Below, one piece after another: positions 16,502 to 25,886 of a stretch of DNA of 64,000 bases (the stretch's first letter is position 1; each line of letters opens with the position of its first letter). A program made the translations under genes and the position numbers. Origin of the DNA: JBNFVY01 sp049943335 (lineage in GTDB: Bacteria; Pseudomonadota; Alphaproteobacteria; Rhodobacterales; Rhodobacteraceae); the NCBI RefSeq assembly GCF_049943335.1, contig NZ_JBNFVY010000002.1, positions 310,001-374,000 on the forward strand, written 5' to 3'. The notes below the pieces were generated by a model. The model searched no databases. It saw nothing but the letters and a program-made list of their open reading frames with translations, and was not told the origin of the DNA.

Positions 16502-18016
16502 ATGGTGGTGCGCACGTATTCAGTTGCCTTCGAAGGGGTCGAGGCCAAACGCATCGAAGTTCAATGCGCGGTGTCGCCCGGCCTGCCGTCGTTTTCCGTG
16601 GTTGGCCTGCCCGACAAGGCCGTGTCAGAAGCGCGCGAACGCATCCGCGCCGCCTTGGGCGCAATGGCCATCGCGCTGCCGTCGAAAAAGGTCACGGTGA
16701 ACCTTTCCCCAGCGGATATGCCCAAGGAAGGGTCGCACTTTGATCTGCCGATTGCGCTGGCGGTCATGGGGGCCATTGGTGTGATCCCCGCTGACCAGCT
16801 TGAAAACGTGGTCGCACTGGGTGAACTGTCGTTGGACGGATCGCTGGTCGCGGTCAATGGCGCGCTGCCGGCCGCAATGACTGCGGCCGAAGATGACGCG
16901 ATCCTGCTGTGTCCCAAACCCTGCGCCGGCGAAGCGGCATGGGTCGGCGCGGCGAACGTGATCGCGCCGCAATCGCTGCACGGCGCGATGCAGCACCTGA
17001 CGGGCCAGTCGGTCCTGCCATCGGCCGAACCGGGTCAGCCGCCAGAGGTCGACCTTCGCGGCGACATGCGCGACGTAAAGGGGCAAGAGCGCGCCAAACG
17101 GGCGCTGGAAATCGCGGCGGCGGGGCGCCACCACCTGTTCATGATCGGCGCGCCGGGTTCGGGCAAATCGATGCTAGCCGCGCGCCTGCCGGGGATTTTG
17201 CCGCCGCTGTCACCGATCGAGGCGCTGGAAACTTCGATGGTCCACTCGGTCGCGGGGCTGCTGGGCGACGGCGGGCTGACCCGCACGCGTCCGTTTCGCG
17301 AACCCCATCACACCGCGTCCATGGCGGCCATCGTCGGGGGCGGGCGCGGTGCCAAGCCGGGCGAAGTGTCGCTGGCCCACAATGGTGTGCTGTTCATGGA
17401 TGAATTCCCCGAATTCCCGCGCGGCGTTCTGGAAACACTGCGCCAACCGATTGAAACCGGCGAAATCACGGTGGCCCGCGCCAATGCCCATATCCGCTAT
17501 CCCAGCCGCTTCATGCTGGTGGCCGCCGCAAATCCATGCCGTTGCGGGCACCTGTTCGATGCCGCCCGGGCCTGCTCGAAAGCGCCGCTGTGCGGCGAAG
17601 ATTACATGGGCAAGATATCGGGGCCGCTGATGGACCGGTTCGATCTGCGCCTCGAAGTGCCCCCCGTCGGGTTTCAAGACCTCGACCTGCCGGCCAGCGG
17701 GGAAACGTCTGCCCAGATCGCGGCCCGCGTGACTGCGGCGCAGGCCGTGCAAAGCGCGCGCTATGATGGGATGGCGGGGGTGCGCACCAACGCTGATGCG
17801 CAGGGCCCCCTGCTGGACGAAATCGCAACCCCCTGTGCAGACGGTACGGCCCTGCTGGCACGCGCCGCCGACCGGTTCGCCCTGTCGGCCCGCGGCTATC
17901 ATCGGGTATTGCGCGTGGCGCGCACCATCGCCGATCTGGATGGCGCACAGGATGTGCGCCTGCCCCATCTGGCTGAAGCGCTCAGCTTTCGGATGATCGG
18001 CGCGCCAGACGCCTAG
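16502..18016 (+). CDS. comM: ComM/YifB-family Mg-chelatase-like AAA+ ATPase
   Basis: AAA+ helicase that aids branch migration during natural transformation in some bacteria. Domain order: N-terminal Lon-protease-like fold (about 1-170, starting VVRTYSVAFEGVEAKRIEVQ), the Walker A GAPGSGKSM (about residues 217-225), Walker B VLFMDEFPEF, a zinc-binding cysteine set (NPCRCGH...CSKAPLC) and a C-terminal helical domain. AAGGAG precedes ATG 16502. It converges on gshB, and the two stop codons share the tetranucleotide CTAG. Confidence 0.94.
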   Translation: MVVRTYSVAFEGVEAKRIEVQCAVSPGLPSFSVVGLPDKAVSEARERIRAALGAMAIALPSKKVTVNLSPADMPKEGSHFDLPIALAVMGAIGVIPADQLENVVALGELSLDGSLVAVNGALPAAMTAAEDDAILLCPKPCAGEAAWVGAANVIAPQSLHGAMQHLTGQSVLPSAEPGQPPEVDLRGDMRDVKGQERAKRALEIAAAGRHHLFMIGAPGSGKSMLAARLPGILPPLSPIEALETSMVHSVAGLLGDGGLTRTRPFREPHHTASMAAIVGGGRGAKPGEVSLAHNGVLFMDEFPEFPRGVLETLRQPIETGEITVARANAHIRYPSRFMLVAAANPCRCGHLFDAARACSKAPLCGEDYMGKISGPLMDRFDLRLEVPPVGFQDLDLPASGETSAQIAARVTAAQAVQSARYDGMAGVRTNADAQGPLLDEIATPCADGTALLARAADRFALSARGYHRVLRVARTIADLDGAQDVRLPHLAEALSFRMIGAPDA

Positions 18017-18951
18017 AGCTTGGCCTCGATCGCTTCCCACAGCAGTTGGGCGACGTTGGTGCCGTCAAAACGTTCCAATTCCTGAATCCCCGTGGGCGAG
18101 GTCACGTTGATTTCCGTCAGATAGTCGCCGATCACGTCGATACCCACGAAGATCTGGCCTTTTTCGCGCAGCACCGGGCCGATGGCGGCGCAAATCTCGC
18201 GGTCGCGATCGGACAGCGCGATCTTTTCGGGCCGCCCGCCTACATGCATGTTCGAACGGGTCTCACCCGCCTGCGGGACGCGATTGATCGCGCCCACCGG
18301 TTCGCCGTCGACCAGGATCACGCGCTTGTCGCCATTGGACACATCGGGCAGGAATTTTTGCGCGATCAGCGGCTCGTTGTTGATGCCGGTGAACAGCTCG
18401 TGCAGCGAGCTGAGGTTGCGGTCGTTCGGGTCCAGACGGAACACCCCCGCACCGCCATTTCCGTAGAGCGGTTTGAGGATGATATCGCCGTGCTTGTGCT
18501 TGAATTCCTTCAGAGTCTGCAGATCGCGCGCAATGGTGGTCGGGGGCGTCAGGTCAGGAAAACGCAAGACCAGCAGCTTTTCGGGGCTGTTGCGCACCCA
18601 AAACGGATCGTTGACCACCAGCGTCTTGCCGCCGATCATTTCCAGCAGGTGCGTGGTGGTGATGTAGCCCATGTCAAAGGGCGGATCCTGGCGCAGCCAG
18701 ACCACGTCCATGTCGGCCAGATCGACGACCTGTTCTTCGCCCAGGGTATAGTGGTTGCCGACTTCGCGCCGCAGCTCCAGTGGCCAGCCACGCGCGGTCA
18801 CGCGGCCATCTTCAAAGGCCAACTTGTCGGGCGTGTAGTAGAACAGCGAATGGCCACGCGCCTGCGCTTCGATGGCAATGCGAAAGGTGCTGTCGGCGTT
18901 GATGTCGATGGCTTCGACGGGGTCCATCTGGATGGCGACGTTCAGGGCCAC
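18013..18951 (-). CDS. gshB: Glutathione synthetase
   Basis: ATP-grasp ligase that joins gamma-glutamylcysteine and glycine. Features include the N-terminal domain beginning MALNVAIQMDPVEAIDINADSTFRIA, the ATP-grasp stretch GDIILKPLYGNGGAGVFRL and the C-terminal VGIDVIGDYLTEINVTSPTGIQEL. The length of 312 aa matches bacterial GshB. It lies 58 bp after yraN on the same strand; rsmI-yraN-gshB is a plausible operon. Confidence 0.97.
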   Translation of the reverse strand: MALNVAIQMDPVEAIDINADSTFRIAIEAQARGHSLFYYTPDKLAFEDGRVTARGWPLELRREVGNHYTLGEEQVVDLADMDVVWLRQDPPFDMGYITTTHLLEMIGGKTLVVNDPFWVRNSPEKLLVLRFPDLTPPTTIARDLQTLKEFKHKHGDIILKPLYGNGGAGVFRLDPNDRNLSSLHELFTGINNEPLIAQKFLPDVSNGDKRVILVDGEPVGAINRVPQAGETRSNMHVGGRPEKIALSDRDREICAAIGPVLREKGQIFVGIDVIGDYLTEINVTSPTGIQELERFDGTNVAQLLWEAIEAKL

Positions 18952-19009
18952 GTGGGCGTCTCCTTGGCTTGTTTGCCCGGAAGATGGGGCAGCGCGTGGG
19001 TATAATCAA

Positions 19010-19372
19010 TCACATGAACGCGTTTTCCAGAATTTCGATCGCGCCGCTGGCATCCACCAGCGCGACATCGAAGCGCATATCGGTCAGCTGGCCGGCCGGC
19101 TCGTTCGCCACGAAGGCGGATGCAGATGTCTGGATGCGCGCGGCTTGGCGGGCACTGACGCGCGCCGCCGCTTGCGCATGGGTCTTGCTGGCTTTGACTT
19201 CGACAAAGATGACGCTGTCGCGCCCGCGCACGATCAGATCGATTTCACCGCCCGGACCCCGATAGCGCCGCTGCGCAAGGCTGTAGCCGCGCCGCAGGTA
19301 ATCCTGTTCCACGATGGCTTCTGCGGACAGGCCCGCGTGATAGCCCAACCGTCCGCGCGCGGCGCGGCTCAT
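19010..19372 (-). CDS. yraN: YraN/UPF0102 endonuclease-fold protein
   Basis: A 120-residue protein with the restriction-endonuclease-like core GEIDLIVRGRDSVIFVEVKASKT (the E/GEIDLI...VEVK motif). Function is not settled in the family. The start at 19372 overlaps the rsmI stop by 4 bp, so translation is coupled. Neighbours rsmI and the lpoA-like gene are shared with the E. coli rsmI-lpoA-yraN locus, which supports the identification. Confidence 0.93.
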   Translation of the reverse strand: MSRAARGRLGYHAGLSAEAIVEQDYLRRGYSLAQRRYRGPGGEIDLIVRGRDSVIFVEVKASKTHAQAAARVSARQAARIQTSASAFVANEPAGQLTDMRFDVALVDASGAIEILENAFM

Positions 19373-20229
19373 TGATCGTCCTTGGCCATGGCCAGCGCGG
19401 CCTGGTAGACCTTGCGCCGTGGCAGGCCCAGCGCCTCGGACACGGCGGTGGCCGAATCCTTGACCGACATTGTCTGCATCGCGGTTTCCAACGCGCTCTC
19501 CATATCCTCGCCGGTGGCTTGGCGCCGGTCGCGATCGACCAGCAACACAACCTCGCCCTTCAGGGACCGCCCGGCGCACCAATCAGCCAGCTCGGCCAGG
19601 GTGCCCCGTTTGACCTCTTCGAATTTCTTGGTCAGTTCGCGGCAGACGGCGCCCTGCCGATCATTCCCCCATGCCTCGCACATCTCGTTTAAGGTCCGGT
19701 GAACGCGTTTCGGGGATTCATAGATCACCAGCGTCGCAGGCACCGCGCCCAGTTCGCCCAGCGCCTGCCCCCGTGCGCCTTTGGCCGGCGGAAGAAAGCC
19801 GGCAAACAGGAACCGGTCCGTCGGCAGGCCCGCAATCGATAGCGCGGTGATGACCGCCGAGGGCCCGGGCGCGGACGTGACCGGCAGACCCTGTTCGAGC
19901 GCGTCGCGGGCTAGGGTAAAGCCGGGATCGGCGATGGCAGGGGTTCCAGCTTCGGATGCGTAGGCCAGCGATTTGCCATCCTGCATCAGGCGGATCAGGC
20001 GGGGGCGGACGTCGGCGCCGTTGTGATCGTGGTAGGCAATCATCGGGCGATCAGCCAAGGGCACACCGTGGATTTCCATCAGGTGGCGCAGGGTGCGCGT
20101 GTCTTCGGCGGCCAGAACGTCGGCAGATGCCAGAACATCCAGTGCCCGAAGCGTGATATCGCGCGCCGACCCGATCGGCGTGGCCACGAACGTCAGGCCA
20201 GCGCAAAGCGGCACCTTCTGCCAATTCAT
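19369..20229 (-). CDS. rsmI: 16S rRNA (cytidine(1402)-2'-O)-methyltransferase
   Basis: SAM-dependent methyltransferase of the tetrapyrrole-methylase fold that modifies C1402 in the ribosomal decoding centre. Motifs: LTFVATPIGSARDITLRALD near the N-terminus, ASEAGTPAIADPG (about 91-103) and VIYESPKRVHRTL. Length of 286 aa is typical. Start ATG 20229; it is divergent from the lpoA-like lipoprotein gene. Confidence 0.96.
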   Translation of the reverse strand: MNWQKVPLCAGLTFVATPIGSARDITLRALDVLASADVLAAEDTRTLRHLMEIHGVPLADRPMIAYHDHNGADVRPRLIRLMQDGKSLAYASEAGTPAIADPGFTLARDALEQGLPVTSAPGPSAVITALSIAGLPTDRFLFAGFLPPAKGARGQALGELGAVPATLVIYESPKRVHRTLNEMCEAWGNDRQGAVCRELTKKFEEVKRGTLAELADWCAGRSLKGEVVLLVDRDRRQATGEDMESALETAMQTMSVKDSATAVSEALGLPRRKVYQAALAMAKDDQ

Positions 20230-20340
20230 CGGCCAAGTTCCCCTTGGTGGCGTTTACCTTTAACGCGCATATGCTTAGTGTCGCGTGGGAATGCCGACGC
20301 TGTCATCTGTTGTAGCCCTTACCGGAGTGAGATTTCGCCC

Positions 20341-21525
20341 ATGTTTGCCTTTTTGCGCCGCGCCCGCAAGTCACTGACCCGATTCGCACTCGCGGGATCT
20401 GTTGTCGCTCTTGCCGCTTGTGATCCGGGGGCCTTCACCTTGCCTGGCGGGTCCGGTCAGCGGATCGATTCCGGCGAACCTGTCCAGGTCGCGCTGCTGG
20501 TTCCGGCGGGCTCGGCAACGGATGGTGACAATATCGTGGCCCAGTCGCTGGAAAACGCGGCGCGCCTGGCGGTTGCCGATCTGGGGAACGCAAATATCGA
20601 CCTGCGCGTCTACCCGACGGGGGGGGATGCCAATCAGGCCGCCATCGCGGCAACGAACGCGGTGAATGACGGCGCCAAGATCATTCTTGGGCCGCTCTAT
20701 GCGCAGAATGCTGCAGCGGCCGGCGTGGCGGCTGCCAAGAAAAACGTGAACGTGCTGGCATTTTCGAACAACACCGCCGTGGCCGGCGGCAACGTGTTCG
20801 TGCTTGGCCCGACGTTCCAGAACACGGCCAACCGGCTGGCCAGCTACGCGGCCTCGCGCGGCAAATCAGCGGCCGTGGTCGTGCATGGCCAAAGCCCCGC
20901 CGAAGAGATCGGCGCCGACGCCATCGCCCGCGCCATGGCCAACGTCGGCGGCACCGTCGTGGCCACCGAAAGCTTCGAGATGTCGCAGCAAGGCATCGTC
21001 CAAGCCACGAAGAGCATTGCCAACACCGTCAAGAATTCGGGCGCCAATGCGCTGTTCTTGGCGTCCGGCAATGACGGGGCGCTGCCGTTCCTTGCGCAGT
21101 TGCTGCCGGAAAACGGCGCCGGGCCTGACCGGATTCAGTGGCTGGGCCTGCAACGGTGGGACATTCCCGCGTCAGCCGTGACCTTGCCGGGCCTTCAGGG
21201 CGGCTGGTTCGCCGTCCCGGACCGGGCCATGGCCGCCAATTTCTCGCAGCGCTATAACAGCACCTACGGGCAGCCGCCGCTGCCGACCGCAGGCTTGGCC
21301 TATGACGGGATTGCGGCCATTGGCGCGCTGATCCAATCGGGTGACCCGGACGCCCTGACCACCACGGGACTGACGCGCGCGTCCGGCTTTGCCGGCGTAA
21401 ACGGTATCTTCCGTCTTTTGCCCGATGGTACGAATGAACGCGGTCTGTCCATTGCGACCATCCAGAACAATCAGGTAATCGAAATTGACCCTGCCCCAAG
21501 ACGTTTCGGCGGCGCCGGATTCTGA
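20341..21525 (+). CDS. Penicillin-binding protein activator (LpoA-like) lipoprotein
   Basis: A 394-residue predicted lipoprotein. The signal peptide ends in a lipobox, VALAAC, at about residue 27. The mature part is a periplasmic-binding-protein fold (QVALLVPAGSATDGDNIVAQSLENAARLA...), as in the C-terminal domain of E. coli LpoA, the outer-membrane activator of PBP1a. The N-terminal TPR-like domain of LpoA is absent. Position next to rsmI and yraN matches the E. coli lpoA locus. GGAGTGAG lies before ATG 20341. The last 41 bp overlap the proposed glnD start. Role inferred from fold and synteny. Confidence 0.82.
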   Translation: MFAFLRRARKSLTRFALAGSVVALAACDPGAFTLPGGSGQRIDSGEPVQVALLVPAGSATDGDNIVAQSLENAARLAVADLGNANIDLRVYPTGGDANQAAIAATNAVNDGAKIILGPLYAQNAAAAGVAAAKKNVNVLAFSNNTAVAGGNVFVLGPTFQNTANRLASYAASRGKSAAVVVHGQSPAEEIGADAIARAMANVGGTVVATESFEMSQQGIVQATKSIANTVKNSGANALFLASGNDGALPFLAQLLPENGAGPDRIQWLGLQRWDIPASAVTLPGLQGGWFAVPDRAMAANFSQRYNSTYGQPPLPTAGLAYDGIAAIGALIQSGDPDALTTTGLTRASGFAGVNGIFRLLPDGTNERGLSIATIQNNQVIEIDPAPRRFGGAGF

Positions 21526-24328
21526 TCCGGCCCGCCCCAAATCGCCATTCACCGCATATTTCCCTGCGCAGACGGATGACCTGATCTGCCCGACCGACGC
21601 CATTTTGGACGTGGACGGGTTGATCGCGGCGCTGCAAACGCGGATCGCTTCGGACCTGCCTGCGGCTGAGTTGCGCAAGGCCGTCGTCGCACAGCTGTCC
21701 GATGCGATGAATGACGGGCGCGCAGCGATTGCAAACGCCATCGCAGCAAACCCCGGCCCCAGCCACGCCCGCCCCGCCGAGCGCGCCTATGCCTGGCTGA
21801 CCGACTGTCTTGTCGGCGCGGTGGTGGCGGTGTCCATCGAACATCTGCACCCGCGCCCCAACCCGACCTCGGGCGAACGTCTGGCGGTGCTGGCCGTGGG
21901 CGGATACGGGCGCGGCGAAATGGCCCCCTATTCAGACGTCGATCTGCTGTTCATCAGCCCCTACAAGATCACCGGCTGGGCCGAAAGCGTGATCGAAAGC
22001 TGCCTGTACATGTTCTGGGATCTCCACCTGAAGGTCGGTCATGCTTCGCGCACCATCAAGGATTGCGTGCGTTTGGGGCGCGAGGATTTCACCATCCGCA
22101 CGGCCCTGCTGGAACAGCGGTTCTTGTGCGGATACGCGCCATTGGCCGAAGAATTGCGCGCACGGTTTCAATCGGACATCGTGGAAGGCTCGGCGTCGGA
22201 ATTCGTGGAAGCCAAGCTTGAGGAACGCACCGAGCGGCTGAAGAAACGCGGCAACCAGCGCTACGTGGTCGAACCGAACGTCAAGGAAGGCAAAGGCGGG
22301 CTGCGTGACCTGCAAACCCTGTTCTGGATCGCGAAATACGTGGAAAACGTGCGCGATGTCGGGGAACTGGTGGATCACGGCGTGTTCACGACCGAAGAAT
22401 TCACCCGCTTTCGCGCAGCAGAAACGTTCCTGATGGCCGTGCGCAACCACCTGCATCTGATCGCAGACCGCGCCATGGACCAGCTGACCTTCGACATGCA
22501 GGTCGCCGTGGCCGAAAGCATGGGCTATTCGGACCGGGGCGGGCGACGCGCGGTCGAACATTTCATGCAGGATTATTTCCGTCACGCGACCGTGGTCGGA
22601 GAGCTGACGCGGATCTTGCTTACCTCGCTCGAAGGCCAGCACGTCAAGACGCCCCCCCGCCTGCAAGGCCTGTTCAAACGCCGCCGCAAGCCATCTGCCG
22701 GCTATCACATCGTAAACGGTCGTCTGGCCATTGCAGACAACGCGGCCTTTCTGTCGGACAAGCTGAACCTGCTGCGTCTTTTTGCGGAAGCGCTGCGAAC
22801 CGGGCTGTTGATCCACCCCGATGCGATGCGCCTGATTACCGCCAACCTGAACCTGATCGACGATGAAATGCGCAACCGGCCCGAAGCCGCGCAGGTGTTT
22901 CTTGAAATCCTTGTGAAATACGGCAACCCCGAACGCGGGCTGCGCCGGATGAACGAACTGGGGGTGCTGGGCGCCTTTATCCCTGAATTTCAGGCCATCG
23001 TCGCCATGATGCAGTTCAACATGTACCACCACTATACCGTGGACGAACACACGATCCAGTGTATCAGCACCCTGTCGCAGATCGAACGCGGGGGCCTGGT
23101 CGAAGAACTGCCGATCGCGTCGAAAATCCTTGAGGATGGCGTGAACCGCAAGGTGCTCTACGTTGCCTTGCTGCTGCACGACATCGGCAAGGGCCGCAAC
23201 GAAGACCATTCCATCCTGGGCGCCCAGATCGCGCGCAAGGTCGCGCCGCGCCTGGGGCTGCGTCCGCAGGAATGTGAAACCGTGGAATGGCTGGTGCGCT
23301 ATCACCTGCTGATGTCCGACATGGCGCAGAAACGTGACCTGTCCGACCCGCGCACCCTGCGCGATTTTGCCAAGGCGGTGAAAACCAAGAAACGGCTGGA
23401 TCTGCTGACGGTGCTGACCGTGTGCGATATTCGCGGCGTGGGCCCCGGCACATGGAACAACTGGAAGGCCGCCTTGCTGCGCAATCTCTACCGGATGACA
23501 GCCGACGCGCTGGAACACGGGCTTGAGGCCGTCAACCGCGACGCCCGCGAGGGCGAGGCAAAGCGCGCCTTGCGCGCCGAGCTGTCCGGGTGGTCGGCAA
23601 AGGATGTGCGCACCGAAGTGAACCGCCACTACGGCCCCTATTGGCAAGGTCTGCCAACCTCGGTTCACGTCGCCGTGGCCAAGCTGCTGCGTGACGTCGA
23701 AGACAGCGAAATCAACATCGACCTGATGCTGGACCAAGACCGGGATGCAACCCGCGCGGTCTTCTGCATGACCGACCACCCGGGGATCTTTTCGCGGCTG
23801 GCCGGGGCGCTGGCGCTGGTCGGCGCCAACGTCGTCGATGCGCGCACCTTCACGTCGAAAGACGGCTACGTGTCGGCCGTGTTCTGGATCCAGGATGCCG
23901 ATGGCCATCCCTACGAGGAAGCGCGCCTGCCCCGCCTGCGCCAGATGATTCACAAGACATTGCTGGGCGAAGTCGTCGCGCGCGACGAACTGGTCAAACG
24001 CGACATCATCAAAAAACGCGAAAGCAAGTTCAGCCACACAACCGCGATCAGCTTCGACAACGACGGCTCGGAAATCTACACCATGATCGAGGTCGACACC
24101 CGCGACCGGCCCGGCCTGCTCTATGATCTGTCGCGGACGCTGGCGGCCAACAACCTGTCGATCGCGTCGGCCCAGATCGCCACCTATGGCACGCAGGCCG
24201 TCGATACGTTTTACGTCAAGGATATGTTCGGGCTGAAACTGCACTCTGAGGTCAAGCAAAAGGCACTGGCCAACAAGCTGCGCGACGCGATCAAGGCCGG
24301 GGCGAAACGCGCGTCGGACGCCGCTTGA
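21485..24328 (+). CDS. glnD: Bifunctional uridylyltransferase/uridylyl-removing enzyme (PII regulator)
   Basis: Modifies and demodifies the PII proteins in response to glutamine, controlling nitrogen assimilation. Domain order: nucleotidyltransferase with GGYGRGE (139-145) and DVD (151-153), HD hydrolase with LLLHDIGKG (about 560), and two C-terminal ACT domains (about 757 and 866 onward) that sense glutamine. With 947 aa the length is right. TTG 21485 is the only start that gives the full N-terminus without losing homology; it overlaps the upstream gene by 41 bp and is less certain. The stop overlaps the murJ start (TGATG). Confidence 0.95.
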   Translation: MTLPQDVSAAPDSDPARPKSPFTAYFPAQTDDLICPTDAILDVDGLIAALQTRIASDLPAAELRKAVVAQLSDAMNDGRAAIANAIAANPGPSHARPAERAYAWLTDCLVGAVVAVSIEHLHPRPNPTSGERLAVLAVGGYGRGEMAPYSDVDLLFISPYKITGWAESVIESCLYMFWDLHLKVGHASRTIKDCVRLGREDFTIRTALLEQRFLCGYAPLAEELRARFQSDIVEGSASEFVEAKLEERTERLKKRGNQRYVVEPNVKEGKGGLRDLQTLFWIAKYVENVRDVGELVDHGVFTTEEFTRFRAAETFLMAVRNHLHLIADRAMDQLTFDMQVAVAESMGYSDRGGRRAVEHFMQDYFRHATVVGELTRILLTSLEGQHVKTPPRLQGLFKRRRKPSAGYHIVNGRLAIADNAAFLSDKLNLLRLFAEALRTGLLIHPDAMRLITANLNLIDDEMRNRPEAAQVFLEILVKYGNPERGLRRMNELGVLGAFIPEFQAIVAMMQFNMYHHYTVDEHTIQCISTLSQIERGGLVEELPIASKILEDGVNRKVLYVALLLHDIGKGRNEDHSILGAQIARKVAPRLGLRPQECETVEWLVRYHLLMSDMAQKRDLSDPRTLRDFAKAVKTKKRLDLLTVLTVCDIRGVGPGTWNNWKAALLRNLYRMTADALEHGLEAVNRDAREGEAKRALRAELSGWSAKDVRTEVNRHYGPYWQGLPTSVHVAVAKLLRDVEDSEINIDLMLDQDRDATRAVFCMTDHPGIFSRLAGALALVGANVVDARTFTSKDGYVSAVFWIQDADGHPYEEARLPRLRQMIHKTLLGEVVARDELVKRDIIKKRESKFSHTTAISFDNDGSEIYTMIEVDTRDRPGLLYDLSRTLAANNLSIASAQIATYGTQAVDTFYVKDMFGLKLHSEVKQKALANKLRDAIKAGAKRASDAA

Positions 24329-25881
24329 TGAAGCCGATCCGCCTGATGCGCGGTTTTTTGACCGTGGGCGTCTGGACGCTGGCCAGCCGCGTTCTGGGCT
24401 TTTTGCGTGACATCCTGTTTGCGGCCTATCTGGGCGCCGGCCCCGTGGCCGAAGCTTTTGTCATCGCCTTTTCCCTACCCAACATGTTCCGCCGCTTTTT
24501 TGCCGAAGGCGCCTTCAACATGGCCTTTGTGCCGCAGTTCGCCAAACGCGTCGAAGCAGGCGAAGATGCCAAAAGCTATGCGCAGGACGCGATGGCCGCG
24601 CTTGGGTCGATCCTGATCGTTCTGACCGTTTTGGCGCAGCTTGCGATGCCCTGGCTGGTGCTGGCGATGGCGTCCGGTTTCGCCGGGGACGAACGGTTCG
24701 ATCTGGCGGTCGGCTATGGGCGGATCGTGTTTCCCTATATGCTGTTCATTTCCCTTGCTGCGTTGCTGTCGGGCGTGCTGAACGCGACGGGGCGGTTCGC
24801 GGCCGCCGCCGCGGCGCCGGTTTTGCTGAACATTGTGCTGATCGCGGCCATGCTGTGGGCGCGCCAGATGGGGTATCCGGTGGGCGATGCGCTTGCCTGG
24901 GCCGTGCCGGTGGCCGGCATCGCCCAGCTTGCGCTGGTCTGGCGTGCGGCGGCCAGGGCCGGGTATGACCTGCGCCCCAGGTGGCCGCATTTTTCGCCCG
25001 AAATGAAACGCCTGGCAATCATTGCGGCCCCGGCGGCGCTGGCGGGCGGGGTGGTCCAGGTCAACTTGCTGGTGGGTCGGCAAGTCGCCAGCTTTTTCGA
25101 AGGCTCGATCCAGTATCTGAACCTGGCCGATCGGCTCTATCAACTGCCCTTGGGCGTGATTGCCATCGCCATTGGCGTGGTCCTGCTGCCCGATCTGTCG
25201 CGCCGCCTGCGCGCGGGCGATGACGCGGGCGGCAAGAATGCGTTCAACCGCGCCTTCGAATTCGCGCTGCTGTTTACCGTGCCCGCTGCCGTCGCCCTGA
25301 TCGTCATCCCGTACGAGCTGATTTCGACCCTGTTCGAACGCGGCAGGTTTACCGAACAAGACGCGCGCGCCACGGCGCTTGTGGTGGCGATCTACGGGCT
25401 GGGCCTGCCCGCCTTCGTGATCCAAAAGGTGCTGCAACCGGCCTTTTTCGCACGCGAAGACACCAAGACCCCGTTTCGCTATGCGTTGGTTGCGATGGTG
25501 GTGAACGCGGTGGTAGCCATCGGGCTGGCCCCGGTTCTGGGCTATCTGGCGGCGGCCATTGCGACCTCGGCCGCGGGCTGGGTCATGGTGGTGCTGCTAT
25601 GGCGCGGATCGCGCCGGATGGGCGATGCGACCAAGCCCGATGCGCGGCTGAAACGGCGCACGCTGGGTATCCTGGCGGCATCGGCGCTGATGGGCGCAAT
25701 CACCTGGGGCCTGGCGCAATGGCTGGCCCCCTGGTTTGCCGCGGGCGGCGGGATGCGGGCGCTGGCGCTTTTGGTTCTGGTGGCCCTGTCGATGCTTGCC
25801 TATGGCGGGAGCGGCCTGGCCATCGGTGCGGTCAGCCTGCGGGAAATCCGCGATTCGCTTAGGCGCGGCCCGACCAGCTGA
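24328..25881 (+). CDS. murJ: Lipid II flippase MurJ (MviN)
   Basis: Inner-membrane MOP-superfamily protein that flips lipid II for peptidoglycan synthesis. It is highly hydrophobic (about 14 helices over 517 aa) and begins MKPIRLMRGFLTVGVWTLASRVLGFLRDI, with the family motif SLPNMFRRFFAEGAFNMAFVP (about 50-70). The ATG at 24328 overlaps the glnD stop by one base, so coupling with glnD is likely. glnD-murJ is a known neighbour pair in alphaproteobacteria. Confidence 0.95.
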   Translation: MKPIRLMRGFLTVGVWTLASRVLGFLRDILFAAYLGAGPVAEAFVIAFSLPNMFRRFFAEGAFNMAFVPQFAKRVEAGEDAKSYAQDAMAALGSILIVLTVLAQLAMPWLVLAMASGFAGDERFDLAVGYGRIVFPYMLFISLAALLSGVLNATGRFAAAAAAPVLLNIVLIAAMLWARQMGYPVGDALAWAVPVAGIAQLALVWRAAARAGYDLRPRWPHFSPEMKRLAIIAAPAALAGGVVQVNLLVGRQVASFFEGSIQYLNLADRLYQLPLGVIAIAIGVVLLPDLSRRLRAGDDAGGKNAFNRAFEFALLFTVPAAVALIVIPYELISTLFERGRFTEQDARATALVVAIYGLGLPAFVIQKVLQPAFFAREDTKTPFRYALVAMVVNAVVAIGLAPVLGYLAAAIATSAAGWVMVVLLWRGSRRMGDATKPDARLKRRTLGILAASALMGAITWGLAQWLAPWFAAGGGMRALALLVLVALSMLAYGGSGLAIGAVSLREIRDSLRRGPTS

Positions 25882-25886
25882 GCGCG

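Noticed and set aside
21932..24259. 775-codon open frame opposite glnD
   Set aside because: Pure antisense shadow of glnD in a GC-rich genome; low-complexity His/Gln/Arg-rich protein without domains.
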